Shown: positions 45,058 to 56,624 of the stretch, in pieces | Layout: the number at the start of each line of letters is the position of its first letter | Position numbering within the stretch: position 1 is the stretch's first letter | Assembly (NCBI GenBank): GCA_902544525.1 | Contig: CACCCN010000002.1 | Span: 162,502 to 226,501 of the forward strand | DNA from: an uncultured Pelagibacteraceae bacterium | GTDB lineage: Bacteria; Pseudomonadota; Alphaproteobacteria; Pelagibacterales; AG-422-B15 | Direction of reading: 5' to 3' | DNA: 64,000 bases | Notes under the pieces: generated by a model | Told to the model about the DNA's origin: nothing | Databases searched by the model: none | What the model saw: the letters and a program-made list of their open reading frames with translations, nothing else | Position numbers and translations under genes: made by a program

Positions 45058-45441
45058 CTAATAACTTGTTATAGTTAATTGCTTCATCTTAATTATTATA
45101 CACTTATTGAAATGATGAATTTGATGATTTTTTTTCTTTATTTCCCACTCTTCGTCTGAAGAAACAATAGGTCTGTTCAAGTACTCAAAAGAATTTTCGT
45201 CCAAGGCTTTTGGGTATTTACTTAAGTAGGCTTCTCTCTCTGCTATCTTTAATTGTCTTTTCTCTAAACCATCTGTAAACCAATCTGGATAAGGCTCTTT
45301 ATAGATTTCATCATAGCAAATATTTTTAGCTAAACGAATTTTTGCTGTATTAGTCCAGTAGTAAATAAACCCTAAAGTTAGAAGAGTTGTACAAACGAAT
45401 ACAATACTTAAATTCAATTTATGTTTCATTAGGCTCATCAC
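45058..45441 (-). CDS. Small single-TM protein, paralogue of 45607-45975
   Basis: Shares the N-terminal pattern FxYYWTNTAKIRLAKNIC and a DEEWEIK segment with the 122-aa neighbour. Confidence 0.6.
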   Translation of the reverse strand: MMSLMKHKLNLSIVFVCTTLLTLGFIYYWTNTAKIRLAKNICYDEIYKEPYPDWFTDGLEKRQLKIAEREAYLSKYPKALDENSFEYLNRPIVSSDEEWEIKKKNHQIHHFNKCIIIKMKQLTITSY

Positions 45442-45584
45442 CAGCTAGTTTTATCTGCACAATGTAGTTTATCTATACGGCTATCTACTTCTCTCATACA
45501 GTCTTGATACGGGGAAAAGATATAAAAAAATATACAGACAAGAATAAAGATTAATCCTATGTAAATAAATGGTCTGTTGTTCAT
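45438..45584 (-). CDS. Tiny single-TM protein (48 aa)
   Basis: Read from sequence: MNNRPFIYIGLIFILVCIFFYIFSPYQDCMREVDSRIDKLHCADKTSW; below the track's size cutoff. Confidence 0.5.
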   Translation of the reverse strand: MNNRPFIYIGLIFILVCIFFYIFSPYQDCMREVDSRIDKLHCADKTSW

Positions 45585-45606
45585 ACTATTATTTAAATTT
45601 TATGCT

Positions 45607-45975
45607 TCACTTGATGGCTGTTAGGCATTCTATATAATTAGTTTCAGCTTTATTAATCATTTTTAATTCATGCTCTTCTTTGCTTACATTAACTCTTTCG
45701 TAAGAACAGTAGTTAAAATTTGAGTCTTTTGGATCTTCTAAGTCCACAAATAATCTACATGTATCCCAACTCGCCTTATTCATTAAATCACATTCTACAT
45801 ATCTTGTGCTACATTTTTTATATCTAGCATCTAATCTTTCAATCTTATTTTTTGTTTCAACTTCACAATATTGCTTTGCCACTCTTAAATCTGATGAGTT
45901 TGACCAATATAAAACAAAGGTAACAATTAGGACTGTTACACAGATAATAACCAAATTAATATTCACCTTACTCAT
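45607..45975 (-). CDS. Small single-TM, Cys-rich protein, paralogue of 45058-45441
   Basis: MSKVNINLVIICVTVLIVTFVLYWSNSSDLRVAKQYC plus KEEHELK; one TM and several Cys. Confidence 0.6.
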   Translation of the reverse strand: MSKVNINLVIICVTVLIVTFVLYWSNSSDLRVAKQYCEVETKNKIERLDARYKKCSTRYVECDLMNKASWDTCRLFVDLEDPKDSNFNYCSYERVNVSKEEHELKMINKAETNYIECLTAIK

Positions 45976-46098
45976 ATTAAACCTTAGCTCACGATCTACG
46001 ATTCAGCAAAAGTTTAGAATGAATGTGGAAAGATTGTGGAAGATTAGCACTTTCCAACCAATTTGTTGGGAACGTTGTATATAGTTTTTGACTCTAGT

Positions 46099-46188
46099 TG
46101 GCGGAAAGGAAGGGATTCGAACCCTCGATACGGTCACCCGCATACACGCTTTCCAAGCGTGCGCCTTCAACCACTCGGCCACCTTTCC
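46099..46188 (-). tRNA. tRNA-Ser (GGA)
   Basis: GGAAAGGTGGCCGAGTGGTTGAAGGCGCACGCTTGGAAAGCGTGTATGCGGGTGACCGTATCGAGGGTTCGAATCCCTTCCTTTCCGCCA; long variable arm. Confidence 0.96.
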
Positions 46189-46195
46189 TATTTTT

Positions 46196-47998
46196 TTACT
46201 CCACTTTAAGAGCTGCTATAAATGCTTCTTGGGGAATTTCTACTTTACCAAAAGAACGCATTCTCTTTTTACCTTTTTTTTGTTTATCTAATAATTTTCT
46301 TTTTCTGTCTGTTGCTCCGCCACCGTGAATTTTTTCAATTACATTTTTTCTGAAGCCACTGACTGTTTCTCTAGCAATAATCTTTCCACCTATAGCTGCC
46401 TGTATGGGAACTGCAAATTGATGCCGTGGTATCAGCTCCTTTAATTTTTCGCACACCGCTCTACCTTTTTTTTCTGCAACTGATCTATGAACTATCATAG
46501 AAAGAGCATCAACTGGTTCAGCATTTACTAAAACACTTAACTTTACTAAATCACTTTCATTATATTTATCAATTTCATAATCAAAACTGGCATATCCACT
46601 GGATATAGATTTAAGACGATCATAAAAATCAAAAACTATTTCATTCAGGGGTAGATTATATATTAAAATTACTCTAGAGCCCGAATATGAAAGTTCTAAT
46701 TGGACTCCACGCTTATCCTCACACAAACTAATTATGGTTCCTAAAAATTTTTCTGGTGAAATTATAGTTGCCTTAATCCATGGTTCTGAAATTGATTTTA
46801 TTTTTGTTGTCTCAGGCATATCAGCGGGATTATGTAATTCAATCTGATTTCCACCAATCATAACTATATTATAAATTACGCTCGGTGCAGTTGTAATAAG
46901 ATCAATATCAAATTCTCTATCTAGTCTTTCCACTACAATTTCTAGATGTAATAAGCCTAAAAACCCACATCTAAATCCCATTCCTAAAGCTGCGGAAGTT
47001 TCTTGTTCAAAATGAAAACTTGAGTCATTTAATTTTAATTTACCTAGAGCATCTCTTAAAAACTTAAACTCGGCAGCATTAGATGGGAAAAGACCGCAGA
47101 AAACAACTGGCTGGCTTGGCTTAAATCCTGCAAGTGGTTGTGTTTTTTTATCTTTGGACAAGATGATAGTGTCCCCAACCTTAGTTTGTGCAACCTCTTT
47201 AATAGCAGCTGTAATATATCCCAGTTCACCAGCTTTTATTTCGTCAGACTGAACCATTTTAGGAGAAAAATAACCTACTCTTTCCACTATATGGTTACTG
47301 TCAGCTGCATGAAATTTTATTTCCATTCCTTTTTTTATAGATCCGTTGATAACCCTGACTAGAATTACTACACCAAGATAACTGTCATACCAACTATCAA
47401 CTAACATAGCTTTTAAGGTATCTTCCGTATCTGATGTTTCTGGTGGATTAAAGTTTTTTACTACACACTCAAGCACATTCTCTATACCTATTCCTGACTT
47501 AGCAGAAATTTCTAAAACATTATCAGTATTAATTCCAAGGATTGTCTCTATTTGTTCTTTTACGCGATCTGGATCAGCGGCTGGTAAGTCTATTTTATTT
47601 AATACAGGTATAATTACATGATCATTTTCAACAGCTTGGTATAAATTAGCTAGTGTTTGTGCTTCAACTCCTTGACTAGCATCAACAACTAGTAATGAAC
47701 TTTCGCATGCTGATAGAGATCGATTTACTTCATAACTAAAATCAACATGCCCGGGTGTATCAATTATATTTAAAATATATTCTTCGCCATTTTTTGCCTT
47801 ATAAATTAATCTAACTGTTTGCGCTTTAATTGTGATTCCTCTTTCTCTTTCAATATCCATTGAGTCTAGTATTTGATCTTTCATTTCTCTATCTGCTAGA
47901 GCGCCACAAAATTGAATTAGTCTATCCGCTAAAGTTGACTTACCGTGATCAATATGAGCAATAATAGAAAAATTTCTTATATGTTTTAATGGCTTCAT
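46196..47998 (-). CDS. lepA: Elongation factor 4
   Basis: [41 protein letters not shown]-terminal KKGKKRMR. Confidence 0.97.
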   Translation of the reverse strand: MKPLKHIRNFSIIAHIDHGKSTLADRLIQFCGALADREMKDQILDSMDIERERGITIKAQTVRLIYKAKNGEEYILNIIDTPGHVDFSYEVNRSLSACESSLLVVDASQGVEAQTLANLYQAVENDHVIIPVLNKIDLPAADPDRVKEQIETILGINTDNVLEISAKSGIGIENVLECVVKNFNPPETSDTEDTLKAMLVDSWYDSYLGVVILVRVINGSIKKGMEIKFHAADSNHIVERVGYFSPKMVQSDEIKAGELGYITAAIKEVAQTKVGDTIILSKDKKTQPLAGFKPSQPVVFCGLFPSNAAEFKFLRDALGKLKLNDSSFHFEQETSAALGMGFRCGFLGLLHLEIVVERLDREFDIDLITTAPSVIYNIVMIGGNQIELHNPADMPETTKIKSISEPWIKATIISPEKFLGTIISLCEDKRGVQLELSYSGSRVILIYNLPLNEIVFDFYDRLKSISSGYASFDYEIDKYNESDLVKLSVLVNAEPVDALSMIVHRSVAEKKGRAVCEKLKELIPRHQFAVPIQAAIGGKIIARETVSGFRKNVIEKIHGGGATDRKRKLLDKQKKGKKRMRSFGKVEIPQEAFIAALKVE

Positions 47999-48016
47999 TT
48001 TATGTAGTTTTAATTA

Positions 48017-50413
48017 TTAGGACCGCACAACGCCAGCTGTTTTTTGCTGTATTAAATCAACAATTTTCTTACTGACGTCTTGTATTTCAGTCTCATTTAA
48101 TGTTCGATCTGATGCTTGCAAGGTGACTTTAATTGCAAGAGATTTTTTATCGTTTCCAATTGCCTCACCTTCGAAAACATCAAATATTTGAACATTTTTA
48201 ACTAGCTTTTCATCTGCTTTGAAGGGTAAGTTAATCATAGTTTTAGCTTCAACATCTTTATTTACAATAAAAGCAAAGTCACGATCTACAGTCTGAAAAT
48301 CACTTTCAAAATAACTCTCTTTATTTGTTGTTTTTTTGGAACTTAAGGGAACTTCATCAATAAATAGTTCAAAAGCTAAAACACGATTTTTTATTTTATG
48401 ATGTTTAATAATTTTCGGATGAAGTTCGCCAAAATAACCTAGGACTGTATCTTTGTTAATTATTAAAGATGCTGATCTACCTGGATGATACCAATCAGGA
48501 GCTCCAGTTTTAATTTCAATATTTTTATTTTTTGCCATTAAATGATTAACCAATGCCAATATATCTGCTTGAACATCATAAGAATCAAAATCAACTTTTT
48601 GAGAATTCCAATTTTTTTCAGTTTTAATACCCGACTTTAATCCACAAGCAATATTCTTTTGATCGCCTGGTGTATCAGATGTGAATTGACTTCCAACTTC
48701 AAATATAGAAAAGCTATCAAATCCTCTGCTAATATTTTTTTTTATTGCTGTCAGTAAATTCGGTATAAGACTTGGCCTTAAAATATCTAAATCCTCTGAG
48801 ATCGGATTTTTAATTTTTAGTCGTTGATTGTTTGAATAAAATTTAGAATCTTTTGAAGATGAAAATGACCATGTCACTAATTCATTGCCACCCCTTTGAG
48901 CAAGAAATCTTTTAGATCTAAGATTATTTTTATAAGTTCTACTTAATATAACTTCATTTATTTTATTTTCTGTTCTAATGGGTAGCACTGGTATTGCGTC
49001 AAAGCCTTTTATTCTTATTACTTCCTCACTTAAATCAGCTTCTCCATGGATATCATGTCTCCATGATGGAATAGTACACAATAAAATATTATTATTTTTT
49101 TTATTTTTGATACCCAATTTGTTCAAAATTTTTTCTATCTCACTTTGGTCTATTTCTATTCCTAAGCGACTCGAATTTTTTATTAAATCAAATGGAATTT
49201 CTTTTGTTTCAGTAGGTATATTGCCACAAATTTCGGTATCACTTATTTCTCCCCCACATATTTCTTGTATTAATAAAGCTGCTTTATCCAGCCCAATATT
49301 TAATGAATTGGCATCCACTCCTCTCTCGAAACGATATCGAGCATCGCTATCTATAAATAATTTTCTACCTGTATTAGCAGTATTTTCAGGGCTAAAAAGT
49401 GCTGACTCTAAAAGCACATTTTTGGTATCAAGATCACAAGATGAAGAAATTCCCCCAAGTATTCCACCTAAACCAAGTGCAGTTTTATCATCAGATATTA
49501 CACACATACCTTCTTCAAGAGAATATTCCTTATCATCAAGGCCAAAAAAAGCTTCATTTTTTCTTGCAGATCTTACGACTATATTTCCATTGATCTTATC
49601 TGCGTCATAAACATGCAATGGTCGGTTATAATCAAAAAGTATGTAATTAGTTACATCAACTAAAGCTGAAATAGGTTTTAGACCTATTGAGGTAAGTTTG
49701 TCTTTTAGCCACTGAGGGCTCTCGCAATTTTTTACATTTTTTATATAACGACTTCCAAAAGCATAGCAGCTTTTTTGATCAGCTTTTTTCTCGAAAGTAG
49801 TACTAATTGGATTTTTGTATTTTGATTGTATTTTAGGAACTTCTAATTCTTTTAAGTTACCAAGGCCAGCTGCTGATAGGTCTCGAGCAATACCATATAC
49901 TCCCAAACAATCTTGCCTATTTGGTGTTATTCCTATTTCAATCATTATGTTATCAAGATTCATTTGATCTACATATGAACTACCTACTTTAGAGTCTTCG
50001 GGCATTTGAATAATACCCTCGTGTAATTCTGAAATACCAAGCTCATATTCAGAACACAACATTCCACTTGACTCTACCCCTCGTATTTTCGCTACTTTCA
50101 ACTTCATTTGATTAACAGGTATTGTAGAACCTGGGGGGGCATAGACCGCTTTCATGCCCTTAGTGACATTAGGTGCACCGCAGACCACATCAACAATTTT
50201 ATTACCAATATTAACCTTACAAATTTTTAATTTATCAGCATTAGGATGTTTCTCTTCTTTAACAACTTCGCCAATAATAAAGTCACCATACAAAGCCACT
50301 GCATCTATTACTTCTTCTACCTCTAAACCTATCGCTGTTAATTTATTTATAATTTCTGTATCTGTAGCTTTGGTCTCTAAGTGCTCTTTTAACCAATCGA
50401 TCGTAAACTTCAT
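48017..50413 (-). CDS. pheT: Phenylalanine-tRNA ligase beta subunit
   Basis: [27 protein letters not shown]-terminal anticodon-binding-like region. Confidence 0.97.
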   Translation of the reverse strand: MKFTIDWLKEHLETKATDTEIINKLTAIGLEVEEVIDAVALYGDFIIGEVVKEEKHPNADKLKICKVNIGNKIVDVVCGAPNVTKGMKAVYAPPGSTIPVNQMKLKVAKIRGVESSGMLCSEYELGISELHEGIIQMPEDSKVGSSYVDQMNLDNIMIEIGITPNRQDCLGVYGIARDLSAAGLGNLKELEVPKIQSKYKNPISTTFEKKADQKSCYAFGSRYIKNVKNCESPQWLKDKLTSIGLKPISALVDVTNYILFDYNRPLHVYDADKINGNIVVRSARKNEAFFGLDDKEYSLEEGMCVISDDKTALGLGGILGGISSSCDLDTKNVLLESALFSPENTANTGRKLFIDSDARYRFERGVDANSLNIGLDKAALLIQEICGGEISDTEICGNIPTETKEIPFDLIKNSSRLGIEIDQSEIEKILNKLGIKNKKNNNILLCTIPSWRHDIHGEADLSEEVIRIKGFDAIPVLPIRTENKINEVILSRTYKNNLRSKRFLAQRGGNELVTWSFSSSKDSKFYSNNQRLKIKNPISEDLDILRPSLIPNLLTAIKKNISRGFDSFSIFEVGSQFTSDTPGDQKNIACGLKSGIKTEKNWNSQKVDFDSYDVQADILALVNHLMAKNKNIEIKTGAPDWYHPGRSASLIINKDTVLGYFGELHPKIIKHHKIKNRVLAFELFIDEVPLSSKKTTNKESYFESDFQTVDRDFAFIVNKDVEAKTMINLPFKADEKLVKNVQIFDVFEGEAIGNDKKSLAIKVTLQASDRTLNETEIQDVSKKIVDLIQQKTAGVVRS

Positions 50414-51483
50414 CTACTCAATCCTCCAGATATTGAAGGTATATCAAGAGGAACAAAGCCAAAATGTTTTAGCCAACGAAGATCATTATCATAGAATGTT
50501 CTTAAATCGCTTATTCCATATTTTAACATTGCCAATCGCTCTATACCTACGCCGAATGCATAACCTTGGTATTCGTTTGGATCGATATTTACATTTTTTA
50601 AAACGTTAGGGTGTACCATCCCACAGCCAAGAATTTCTAGCCAGCTATCGCCTTCACCTATGATAATTTGGTTTCCATCTTTTTTATATCCAATATCAAC
50701 CTCTGCAGATGGCTCAGTGAAAGGAAAATGACTGGGTCTAAATCTCATCTTTGGTGAACTTGTTTCAAAAAATTCTCTTAAGAATGTCTCAAGACATCCT
50801 TTTAAGTGACCCATATTACTATTTTTATCAATTACAAGTCCTTCAACTTGATGAAACATTGGTGTATGAGTTTGATCATTATCACATCTAAAAGTTTTTC
50901 CAGGTGCAATTAATCTAAAAGGTGGTTTTCCCTTAAGCATACTTCTAATTTGTACTGGCGAAGTATGTGTTCTTAAAACATTTGGCATCTCATCTGTTTT
51001 TGAGTTTACATAAAAAGTATCATGCATTTGTCTTGCAGGATGATTTTCAGAAGTATTTAATGCAGTAAAATTATTATAATCAGTTTCTACTTCTGGTCCT
51101 TCAGCTATACAAAAATCTAAATCAGCAAATATAGCTATCACCTCGTCTATTACCTGAGTTATAGGATGAATGCGACCTTCGGTTATTTGTGAAACTAAAG
51201 TAAGATCTAATTTTTCAGATGAAAGTTGCTTTGAGAGCTCCTCATCATCAAACGTCTCAGATTTTAAACTTATAAAATTATTTAAATCATTTTTAATATT
51301 GTTTAGCTCTTCTGCATGAGATTTTCTTTCCTCAGGATTTAATTCACCCAAACCCTTCATAAGATCAGTAATCTGACCTTTTTTTCCAAGAAACTGAAGT
51401 CTTATTTTTTCAAGACTTTCAATATCTTTTACTAATTTTTTACCAGCTTCTATATTTTTTTTAACTGAGTCAATTTTGCTCAT
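50410..51483 (-). CDS. pheS: Phenylalanine-tRNA ligase alpha subunit
   Basis: [19 protein letters not shown]-like ([12 protein letters not shown]), GMVHPNVL. Confidence 0.97.
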   Translation of the reverse strand: MSKIDSVKKNIEAGKKLVKDIESLEKIRLQFLGKKGQITDLMKGLGELNPEERKSHAEELNNIKNDLNNFISLKSETFDDEELSKQLSSEKLDLTLVSQITEGRIHPITQVIDEVIAIFADLDFCIAEGPEVETDYNNFTALNTSENHPARQMHDTFYVNSKTDEMPNVLRTHTSPVQIRSMLKGKPPFRLIAPGKTFRCDNDQTHTPMFHQVEGLVIDKNSNMGHLKGCLETFLREFFETSSPKMRFRPSHFPFTEPSAEVDIGYKKDGNQIIIGEGDSWLEILGCGMVHPNVLKNVNIDPNEYQGYAFGVGIERLAMLKYGISDLRTFYDNDLRWLKHFGFVPLDIPSISGGLSR

Positions 51484-51555
51484 ACAATTAGAGAATAACA
51501 GATTTACTAAAAGTCTGTAATATTATTATAAGACTTAAGAATAAGTAATTTGCGA

Positions 51556-51912
51556 TTATTTTGCAGTAGATTGAACTTTTTCAACTAGGTGCTTAAAAGC
51601 TTTTGGCTCATGCATTGCTAAATCTGCTAACATCTTTCTATCTAGACCTATGTCTAATTTTTTTAATCCGTTGATAAATACCGAATACGATAAACCAAAT
51701 TCTCGTACACCAGCATTAATTCTTTGAGTCCAAAGGCTTCTAAAGTCTCTTTTCTTTACTTTTCGATCACGATAGGCATACTGCATTGATTTTTCAACAG
51801 CTTGTTTTGCCACTTTGAAAGTATTTTTTCTACGGCCACGAAATCCACTAGCTTGTTTTATAACTTTTTTGTGTTTTGCGTGTGTTGTAACACCTCTTTT
51901 TACTCGAGCCAT
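51556..51912 (-). CDS. rplT: 50S ribosomal protein L20
   Basis: [32 protein letters not shown]. Confidence 0.98.
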   Translation of the reverse strand: MARVKRGVTTHAKHKKVIKQASGFRGRRKNTFKVAKQAVEKSMQYAYRDRKVKKRDFRSLWTQRINAGVREFGLSYSVFINGLKKLDIGLDRKMLADLAMHEPKAFKHLVEKVQSTAK

Positions 51913-51923
51913 TTTATCCTCTT

Positions 51924-52121
51924 CTAACTATATGGTAGAAATTTTTTTACAATTCTTGCGTCTGCCTCACAGAGCAAAGTTGAACCTCGCTGGTTTCTTA
52001 TTTGCGAATTTGTGCGCTTAATCATTCCATGTTTTTTTCCAGCTTGATATGATTTAACTTTACCAGACGCAGTAACTTTAAATCTTTTAGATGCTGATTT
52101 TTTTGTCTTTAGTTTTGTCAT
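51924..52121 (-). CDS. rpmI: 50S ribosomal protein L35
   Basis: [33 protein letters not shown]; start chosen at 52121 (track ORF extends to 52169). Confidence 0.97.
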   Translation of the reverse strand: MTKLKTKKSASKRFKVTASGKVKSYQAGKKHGMIKRTNSQIRNQRGSTLLCEADARIVKKFLPYS

Positions 52122-52194
52122 ATGTATCTCAGAACTGAGGGTTATAACGCCTTGTAATGAAAAAAGCAAAATATTTAATTTAGTAGGAAATTGA

Positions 52195-52743
52195 CTAATT
52201 AGAAGTAAAAATTAGAGAATATTGTCGTCCTTCAAGCTTAGGCTCCTGTTCAATCTTACTAGTTGAAAGCATATCATCTTTAATTCTGCCCATCAACTCA
52301 TTGGCTTGATCATGATTTTGAAACTCCCTACCCTTAAACCTTATGGTAAACTTGACTTTATCGCCTGATTTTATAAATTTTTGTGCAGCTTTAACTTTAA
52401 AATTGTAATCATGCACATCAGTTCCTGGTCGCATTTTTATTTCTTTTAATATTGTTTCTTTTTGCTTCTTTTTTGCAACACTAGCTTTTTTTTGTGCTTC
52501 ATACTTATATTTACCAAAGTCTAGAATTTTACAAACAGGTGGTGTTACATTTGGTGAAATTTCTACTAAATCTAAACCAGCTGACTCGGCCTTTGTGAGA
52601 GCTTCTGAAATCTCTACTATGCCTATATTCTCACCTTTTTCATTTATGAGTCTAACAGTATCTGATGTGATTCTTTCGTTAACGCGGACTTTTGGTTCTT
52701 TTGGTTTAGAGTTAAATCTATTATTTTTTTTCAGTGTTGCTAT
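52195..52743 (-). CDS. infC: Translation initiation factor IF-3, probable AUA start
   Basis: In-frame extension of track ORF 52195-52434: (M)[40 protein letters not shown]...[20 protein letters not shown] six nt before ATA, in-frame TAG nine nt upstream. Confidence 0.92.
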   Translation of the reverse strand: MATLKKNNRFNSKPKEPKVRVNERITSDTVRLINEKGENIGIVEISEALTKAESAGLDLVEISPNVTPPVCKILDFGKYKYEAQKKASVAKKKQKETILKEIKMRPGTDVHDYNFKVKAAQKFIKSGDKVKFTIRFKGREFQNHDQANELMGRIKDDMLSTSKIEQEPKLEGRQYSLIFTSN

Positions 52744-52760
52744 TTTAAGCTCCTATTATG

Positions 52761-54491
52761 TTAATTGACGGGCATCATACATTTTTTTTCAAAAAAATCA
52801 GTCAAATTCTCAAATTTAATTATTTCTTGGTCTTTTGATCCAAATTTACGAATTGAAATTGATTTATTTTCCTGCTCTTGCTTACCAACAATAAGCATGT
52901 AAGGAATTTTTTGTAATGAATTATCTCTTATTTTGTAATTAATTTTCTCATTTCTAGTATCTAAGTCTACTCTAATATCGCTAGATTTAAGCTGATTATA
53001 AATTTCATTAGCATAAGAATCTATCTCTGAAGTAATTGGGGCAACTACAGCTTGAACTGGTGCAAGCCATAAAGGCAAATTACCTGCATAATGCTCTAAT
53101 AAAATTCCTGTAAATCTCTCTAATGATCCAAAGAGTGCTCTGTGCAACATAACTGGGTGATGTTTTTGACCATCTTCACCGATAAATGTAGCACCAAGTC
53201 TTTCAGGCATATTTAAATCAACTTGAAGCGTTCCACATTGCCAATCTCTTCCAATGGCATCTCGCAATATAAACTCTAACTTTGGACCATAGAAAGCTCC
53301 CTCACCTGGATTATATGTGTACTCCAGTCCAGTAGCTTCAACAGCTTTTTTTAGGGCAAGCTCAGATTTATCCCAAATTTCATCACTTCCAACTCTCATT
53401 TCTGGACGATCTGAAAACTTAATTGATATTTTTTCAAAGCCAAAATCTTTATAGATACTCAAAATTAAATCACAAACAATTTTACTCTCCTCAGTGACTT
53501 GCTCGTCAGTGCAAAAAATATGAGCGTCATCTTGGGTAAATGCTCTGACTCTCATTAAGCCGTGTAATGCTCCCGATGGTTCATATCTATGAACTTTTCC
53601 AAATTCAGATATACGTAAAGGTAAATCACGATAGCTTTTCATTCCACTTTTAAAAACTTGAACACATCCAGGACAATTCATTGGTTTTAATGCATAGACT
53701 TTGTCTTCTTTTGCCTCTGTAGTGAACATGTTGTCTCCAAACTTTTCTAGGTGTCCAGAAAGTTCCCACAAAGATTTATCCATTATATCTGGTGTATTAA
53801 TTTCTTGATACCCAGCTTCGTCCTGACGTTTTTTCATATAATTAATTAAGTTTTGAAACAAAACCCAACCTTTAGAATGCCAAAACACAGCACCAGGAGC
53901 TTCCTCTTGAAAATGAAAAAGATCTAGTTCTTTTCCTAATTTTCTATGATCTCTTTTTTCAGCTTCTTCTAAATGCAGCAAGTAGCCATCTAAATCTTCT
54001 TGCGATTCCCAAGCAGTTCCATAAATCCTTTGAAGCATTTCATTATTAGAGTCGCCTCGCCAATACGCTCCAGCTACTTTAGTTAGCTTAAATGCTTTGC
54101 CTATCTCCCCCGATGAGTTTAGGTGAGGGCCACGACATAAATCAAACCATTCTCCGTGATAATAAATTTTGATTTCTTCATTTTCTGGAATTGTATTGAT
54201 TATCTCAACCTTGTAGTTTTCACCAATTTCACTGAATATCTCTATCGCTTTTTTTCTTGAAACAACTTTAAATGTAACTGGAACATCTCGATTAACGATT
54301 TCTTTCATTTTTTTTTCAATTTTTTCTAAATCTTTTTCAGTAAAGGGTGTTTCTCTTGCAAAATCATAAAAGAAGCCATTTTCAATTACTGGACCAATAG
54401 TGACTTTGGTCTCTGGATAGAGTTCTTGCACTGACATTGCCATGACATGTGCTGCATCGTGTCTTATTAGCTCTAATTTAGTCTGTTCCAT
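52761..54491 (-). CDS. thrS: Threonine-tRNA ligase lacking the N-terminal TGS domain
   Basis: Starts at [50 protein letters not shown]. Confidence 0.95.
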   Translation of the reverse strand: MEQTKLELIRHDAAHVMAMSVQELYPETKVTIGPVIENGFFYDFARETPFTEKDLEKIEKKMKEIVNRDVPVTFKVVSRKKAIEIFSEIGENYKVEIINTIPENEEIKIYYHGEWFDLCRGPHLNSSGEIGKAFKLTKVAGAYWRGDSNNEMLQRIYGTAWESQEDLDGYLLHLEEAEKRDHRKLGKELDLFHFQEEAPGAVFWHSKGWVLFQNLINYMKKRQDEAGYQEINTPDIMDKSLWELSGHLEKFGDNMFTTEAKEDKVYALKPMNCPGCVQVFKSGMKSYRDLPLRISEFGKVHRYEPSGALHGLMRVRAFTQDDAHIFCTDEQVTEESKIVCDLILSIYKDFGFEKISIKFSDRPEMRVGSDEIWDKSELALKKAVEATGLEYTYNPGEGAFYGPKLEFILRDAIGRDWQCGTLQVDLNMPERLGATFIGEDGQKHHPVMLHRALFGSLERFTGILLEHYAGNLPLWLAPVQAVVAPITSEIDSYANEIYNQLKSSDIRVDLDTRNEKINYKIRDNSLQKIPYMLIVGKQEQENKSISIRKFGSKDQEIIKFENLTDFFEKKCMMPVN

Positions 54492-54511
54492 AAAAATATT
54501 TATTATGCATA

Positions 54512-55441
54512 TTAATGACGTAAAGCAAGGTTATTCTTAACTTCCTCAACACTTATTTCCCGAATCTCTTCTTTTTTTAGTGTATTAACTTTGGATCCTA
54601 CTAACTGAGTTATTTTTGGATTTGTATGACTTGATAGAAGCCATGTAACAGGGCAGCCGACAGCTGCAACAATGAAAGTAGGCCCCGTGTCATTTGCTAT
54701 TGCACCAATTGCCTTGCTTGCCATAGTAGCTAAAAAACTTAGGTCTTTATTCGAATAATCAATAGTAGTGGGTGATAGACTTTTAATTTTTTTTATCTCT
54801 TCGCCTTCTGAGGAAGATTGTCCTAGAATTACGGTATCAATATTTTTTTCTTTTAAAATAATAGCAATTTCTGCAAAATTCTCTGCTGGCCATCTTTTAT
54901 GCTTATGTTTTGGAGAAGAACCAGGTAATAAAATTATAAAGTCATTACTAGGAAATTCATTTACATTATTTTTGATCATCCAATCAATTTCTGGCTTATC
55001 AGAGCTATCAATGTTAATTAACTTAAGCTGATTAATAATTCGATCTTTAATTGGTAATTGATTATCTTCACTAAAACTATATTTAAATTTTCCTCCATGT
55101 CTATTTCCAGACCATATAAGTTTAAAATTAAATATTTTTGTAAAAAAATAATAAATTGACGTTCGATCAGAATTTTGTAAATCAATAATTAAATCATAAT
55201 TTCTAGAAATAATTTTTAACAAAGATGTAATCCATAAATCTATTCGTAAAGGCGATGATCTAGATTCATATATAATCTCGTTAACAAAAATAATATTTTT
55301 TGTAAAAAAAATAAATTTTTTATCGGTCAAGAGTGTAATTTTACTATTAGGATATTTTGCTCTTATTGATTTTAATGGTCCAGTAATTTGAATAAGATCA
55401 CCTAAAGCACCGTGTTTAATTATAAGAATATTTTTAAACAT
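54512..55441 (-). CDS. Glycosyltransferase family 9 (heptosyltransferase-like)
   Basis: [56 protein letters not shown]. Confidence 0.9.
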   Translation of the reverse strand: MFKNILIIKHGALGDLIQITGPLKSIRAKYPNSKITLLTDKKFIFFTKNIIFVNEIIYESRSSPLRIDLWITSLLKIISRNYDLIIDLQNSDRTSIYYFFTKIFNFKLIWSGNRHGGKFKYSFSEDNQLPIKDRIINQLKLINIDSSDKPEIDWMIKNNVNEFPSNDFIILLPGSSPKHKHKRWPAENFAEIAIILKEKNIDTVILGQSSSEGEEIKKIKSLSPTTIDYSNKDLSFLATMASKAIGAIANDTGPTFIVAAVGCPVTWLLSSHTNPKITQLVGSKVNTLKKEEIREISVEEVKNNLALRH

Positions 55442-56613
55442 TAGGTTGACAAAACTTTATTGTAAATTTCAAGTGTTTGCTGGCACATTTTTTCAACCGT
55501 ATAATTCTCAATAATTAAATTACGTCTTTTAATTTGATAGCTTTTGTCAAGATACTGTTCACTGACTAACGCCTTTAAAATAGCATCAGCCAAGTCCTGA
55601 GGTTGATTTGGATCATAGAGAAAACCTGAGACACCGTTACAAATAGTTTCTTTATGACCGCCATGATCTGACGCAATTATAATTTTTCCCATTGATTGTG
55701 CCTCTACTGGAATTCTACCAAATGCTTCAGGGTCAGTTGAGCAGGACAATACAATATCTGCCAATGAATATATTAAATTCATTTTTTTTGAAGAACCAAC
55801 AAACTTAATGTTATCCTCAAGTTTGAATTCATTTATTTTATTTAATAAATTTTTCTTCAATTTGTCATTGTTAATGGGTCCAACAAATATTAACTCAAAA
55901 TCCCTGCTGATTTTTTCTTTCAAATAAAAAATGGCTTCAATAGCAATAGCGTGACCCTTCCAAAAAGAGACTCTGCCAGGAAGAACTATTTTAATGGAAT
56001 TTTTTCTCAATGCGTATTGGTCAATTTGTTGTTTAAGCAAATTGTCATCAATTAAAGATGGATTAAAATAATTTACATCAACCCCTCTTAAAATTATAGA
56101 TATATTTTCGCGGGTGTATAGATACTTTGTTCGTATTTCACTATAAATAAAATTCGAAATAGCAATAATGTAATCACCTCTTATCATTATTGAGTTGTAA
56201 AATTTCTTTACTTTATTGCTAAAATTATAAGTGCCATGAAACGTAGTAATAAATTTAATATTTGTTAACTTAGCTGCTAGATAACAACTCCACGCAGGAG
56301 CCCTACTTCTTGCATGAATTATATTGATTTCATTTTTTTTTATAATTTTTATTAATCTAAACACATTTATTAAGATTATTAGTGGATTCTTAGAGTGGAC
56401 AGGTATCTTATTTATCAATGTTCCATTATTTTCAAGTTGCTCGATTCTATAGCCAGTTGATGTTGCAATATGTGATTTCAGTTTATTTTTAATTAAAAAA
56501 TTAGCTACATCAAAACACCCTTGTTCGGCGCCACTAATATTTAGTGTGGGAATAACTTGTAAAACATTTGGTTTTTCTTGCATATCCAAATTAGTATTAT
56601 GTATATATAACAT
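55441..56613 (-). CDS. Glycosyltransferase family 4
   Basis: SGAEQGCFDVANFL, PGRVSFWKGHAIAIEA, PEAFGRIPVEAQSMGK. Confidence 0.92.
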   Translation of the reverse strand: MLYIHNTNLDMQEKPNVLQVIPTLNISGAEQGCFDVANFLIKNKLKSHIATSTGYRIEQLENNGTLINKIPVHSKNPLIILINVFRLIKIIKKNEINIIHARSRAPAWSCYLAAKLTNIKFITTFHGTYNFSNKVKKFYNSIMIRGDYIIAISNFIYSEIRTKYLYTRENISIILRGVDVNYFNPSLIDDNLLKQQIDQYALRKNSIKIVLPGRVSFWKGHAIAIEAIFYLKEKISRDFELIFVGPINNDKLKKNLLNKINEFKLEDNIKFVGSSKKMNLIYSLADIVLSCSTDPEAFGRIPVEAQSMGKIIIASDHGGHKETICNGVSGFLYDPNQPQDLADAILKALVSEQYLDKSYQIKRRNLIIENYTVEKMCQQTLEIYNKVLST

Positions 56614-56624
56614 AGTAAATCATT

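Noticed and set aside
46088-46328. ORFs [18 protein letters not shown]... and [23 protein letters not shown]...
   Set aside because: Antisense to intact tRNA-Ser and the 3' end of lepA; no coding support.
48978-49610. 210-aa ORF antisense to pheT
   Set aside because: Long open antisense frame inside a well supported core gene; no recognisable motif.
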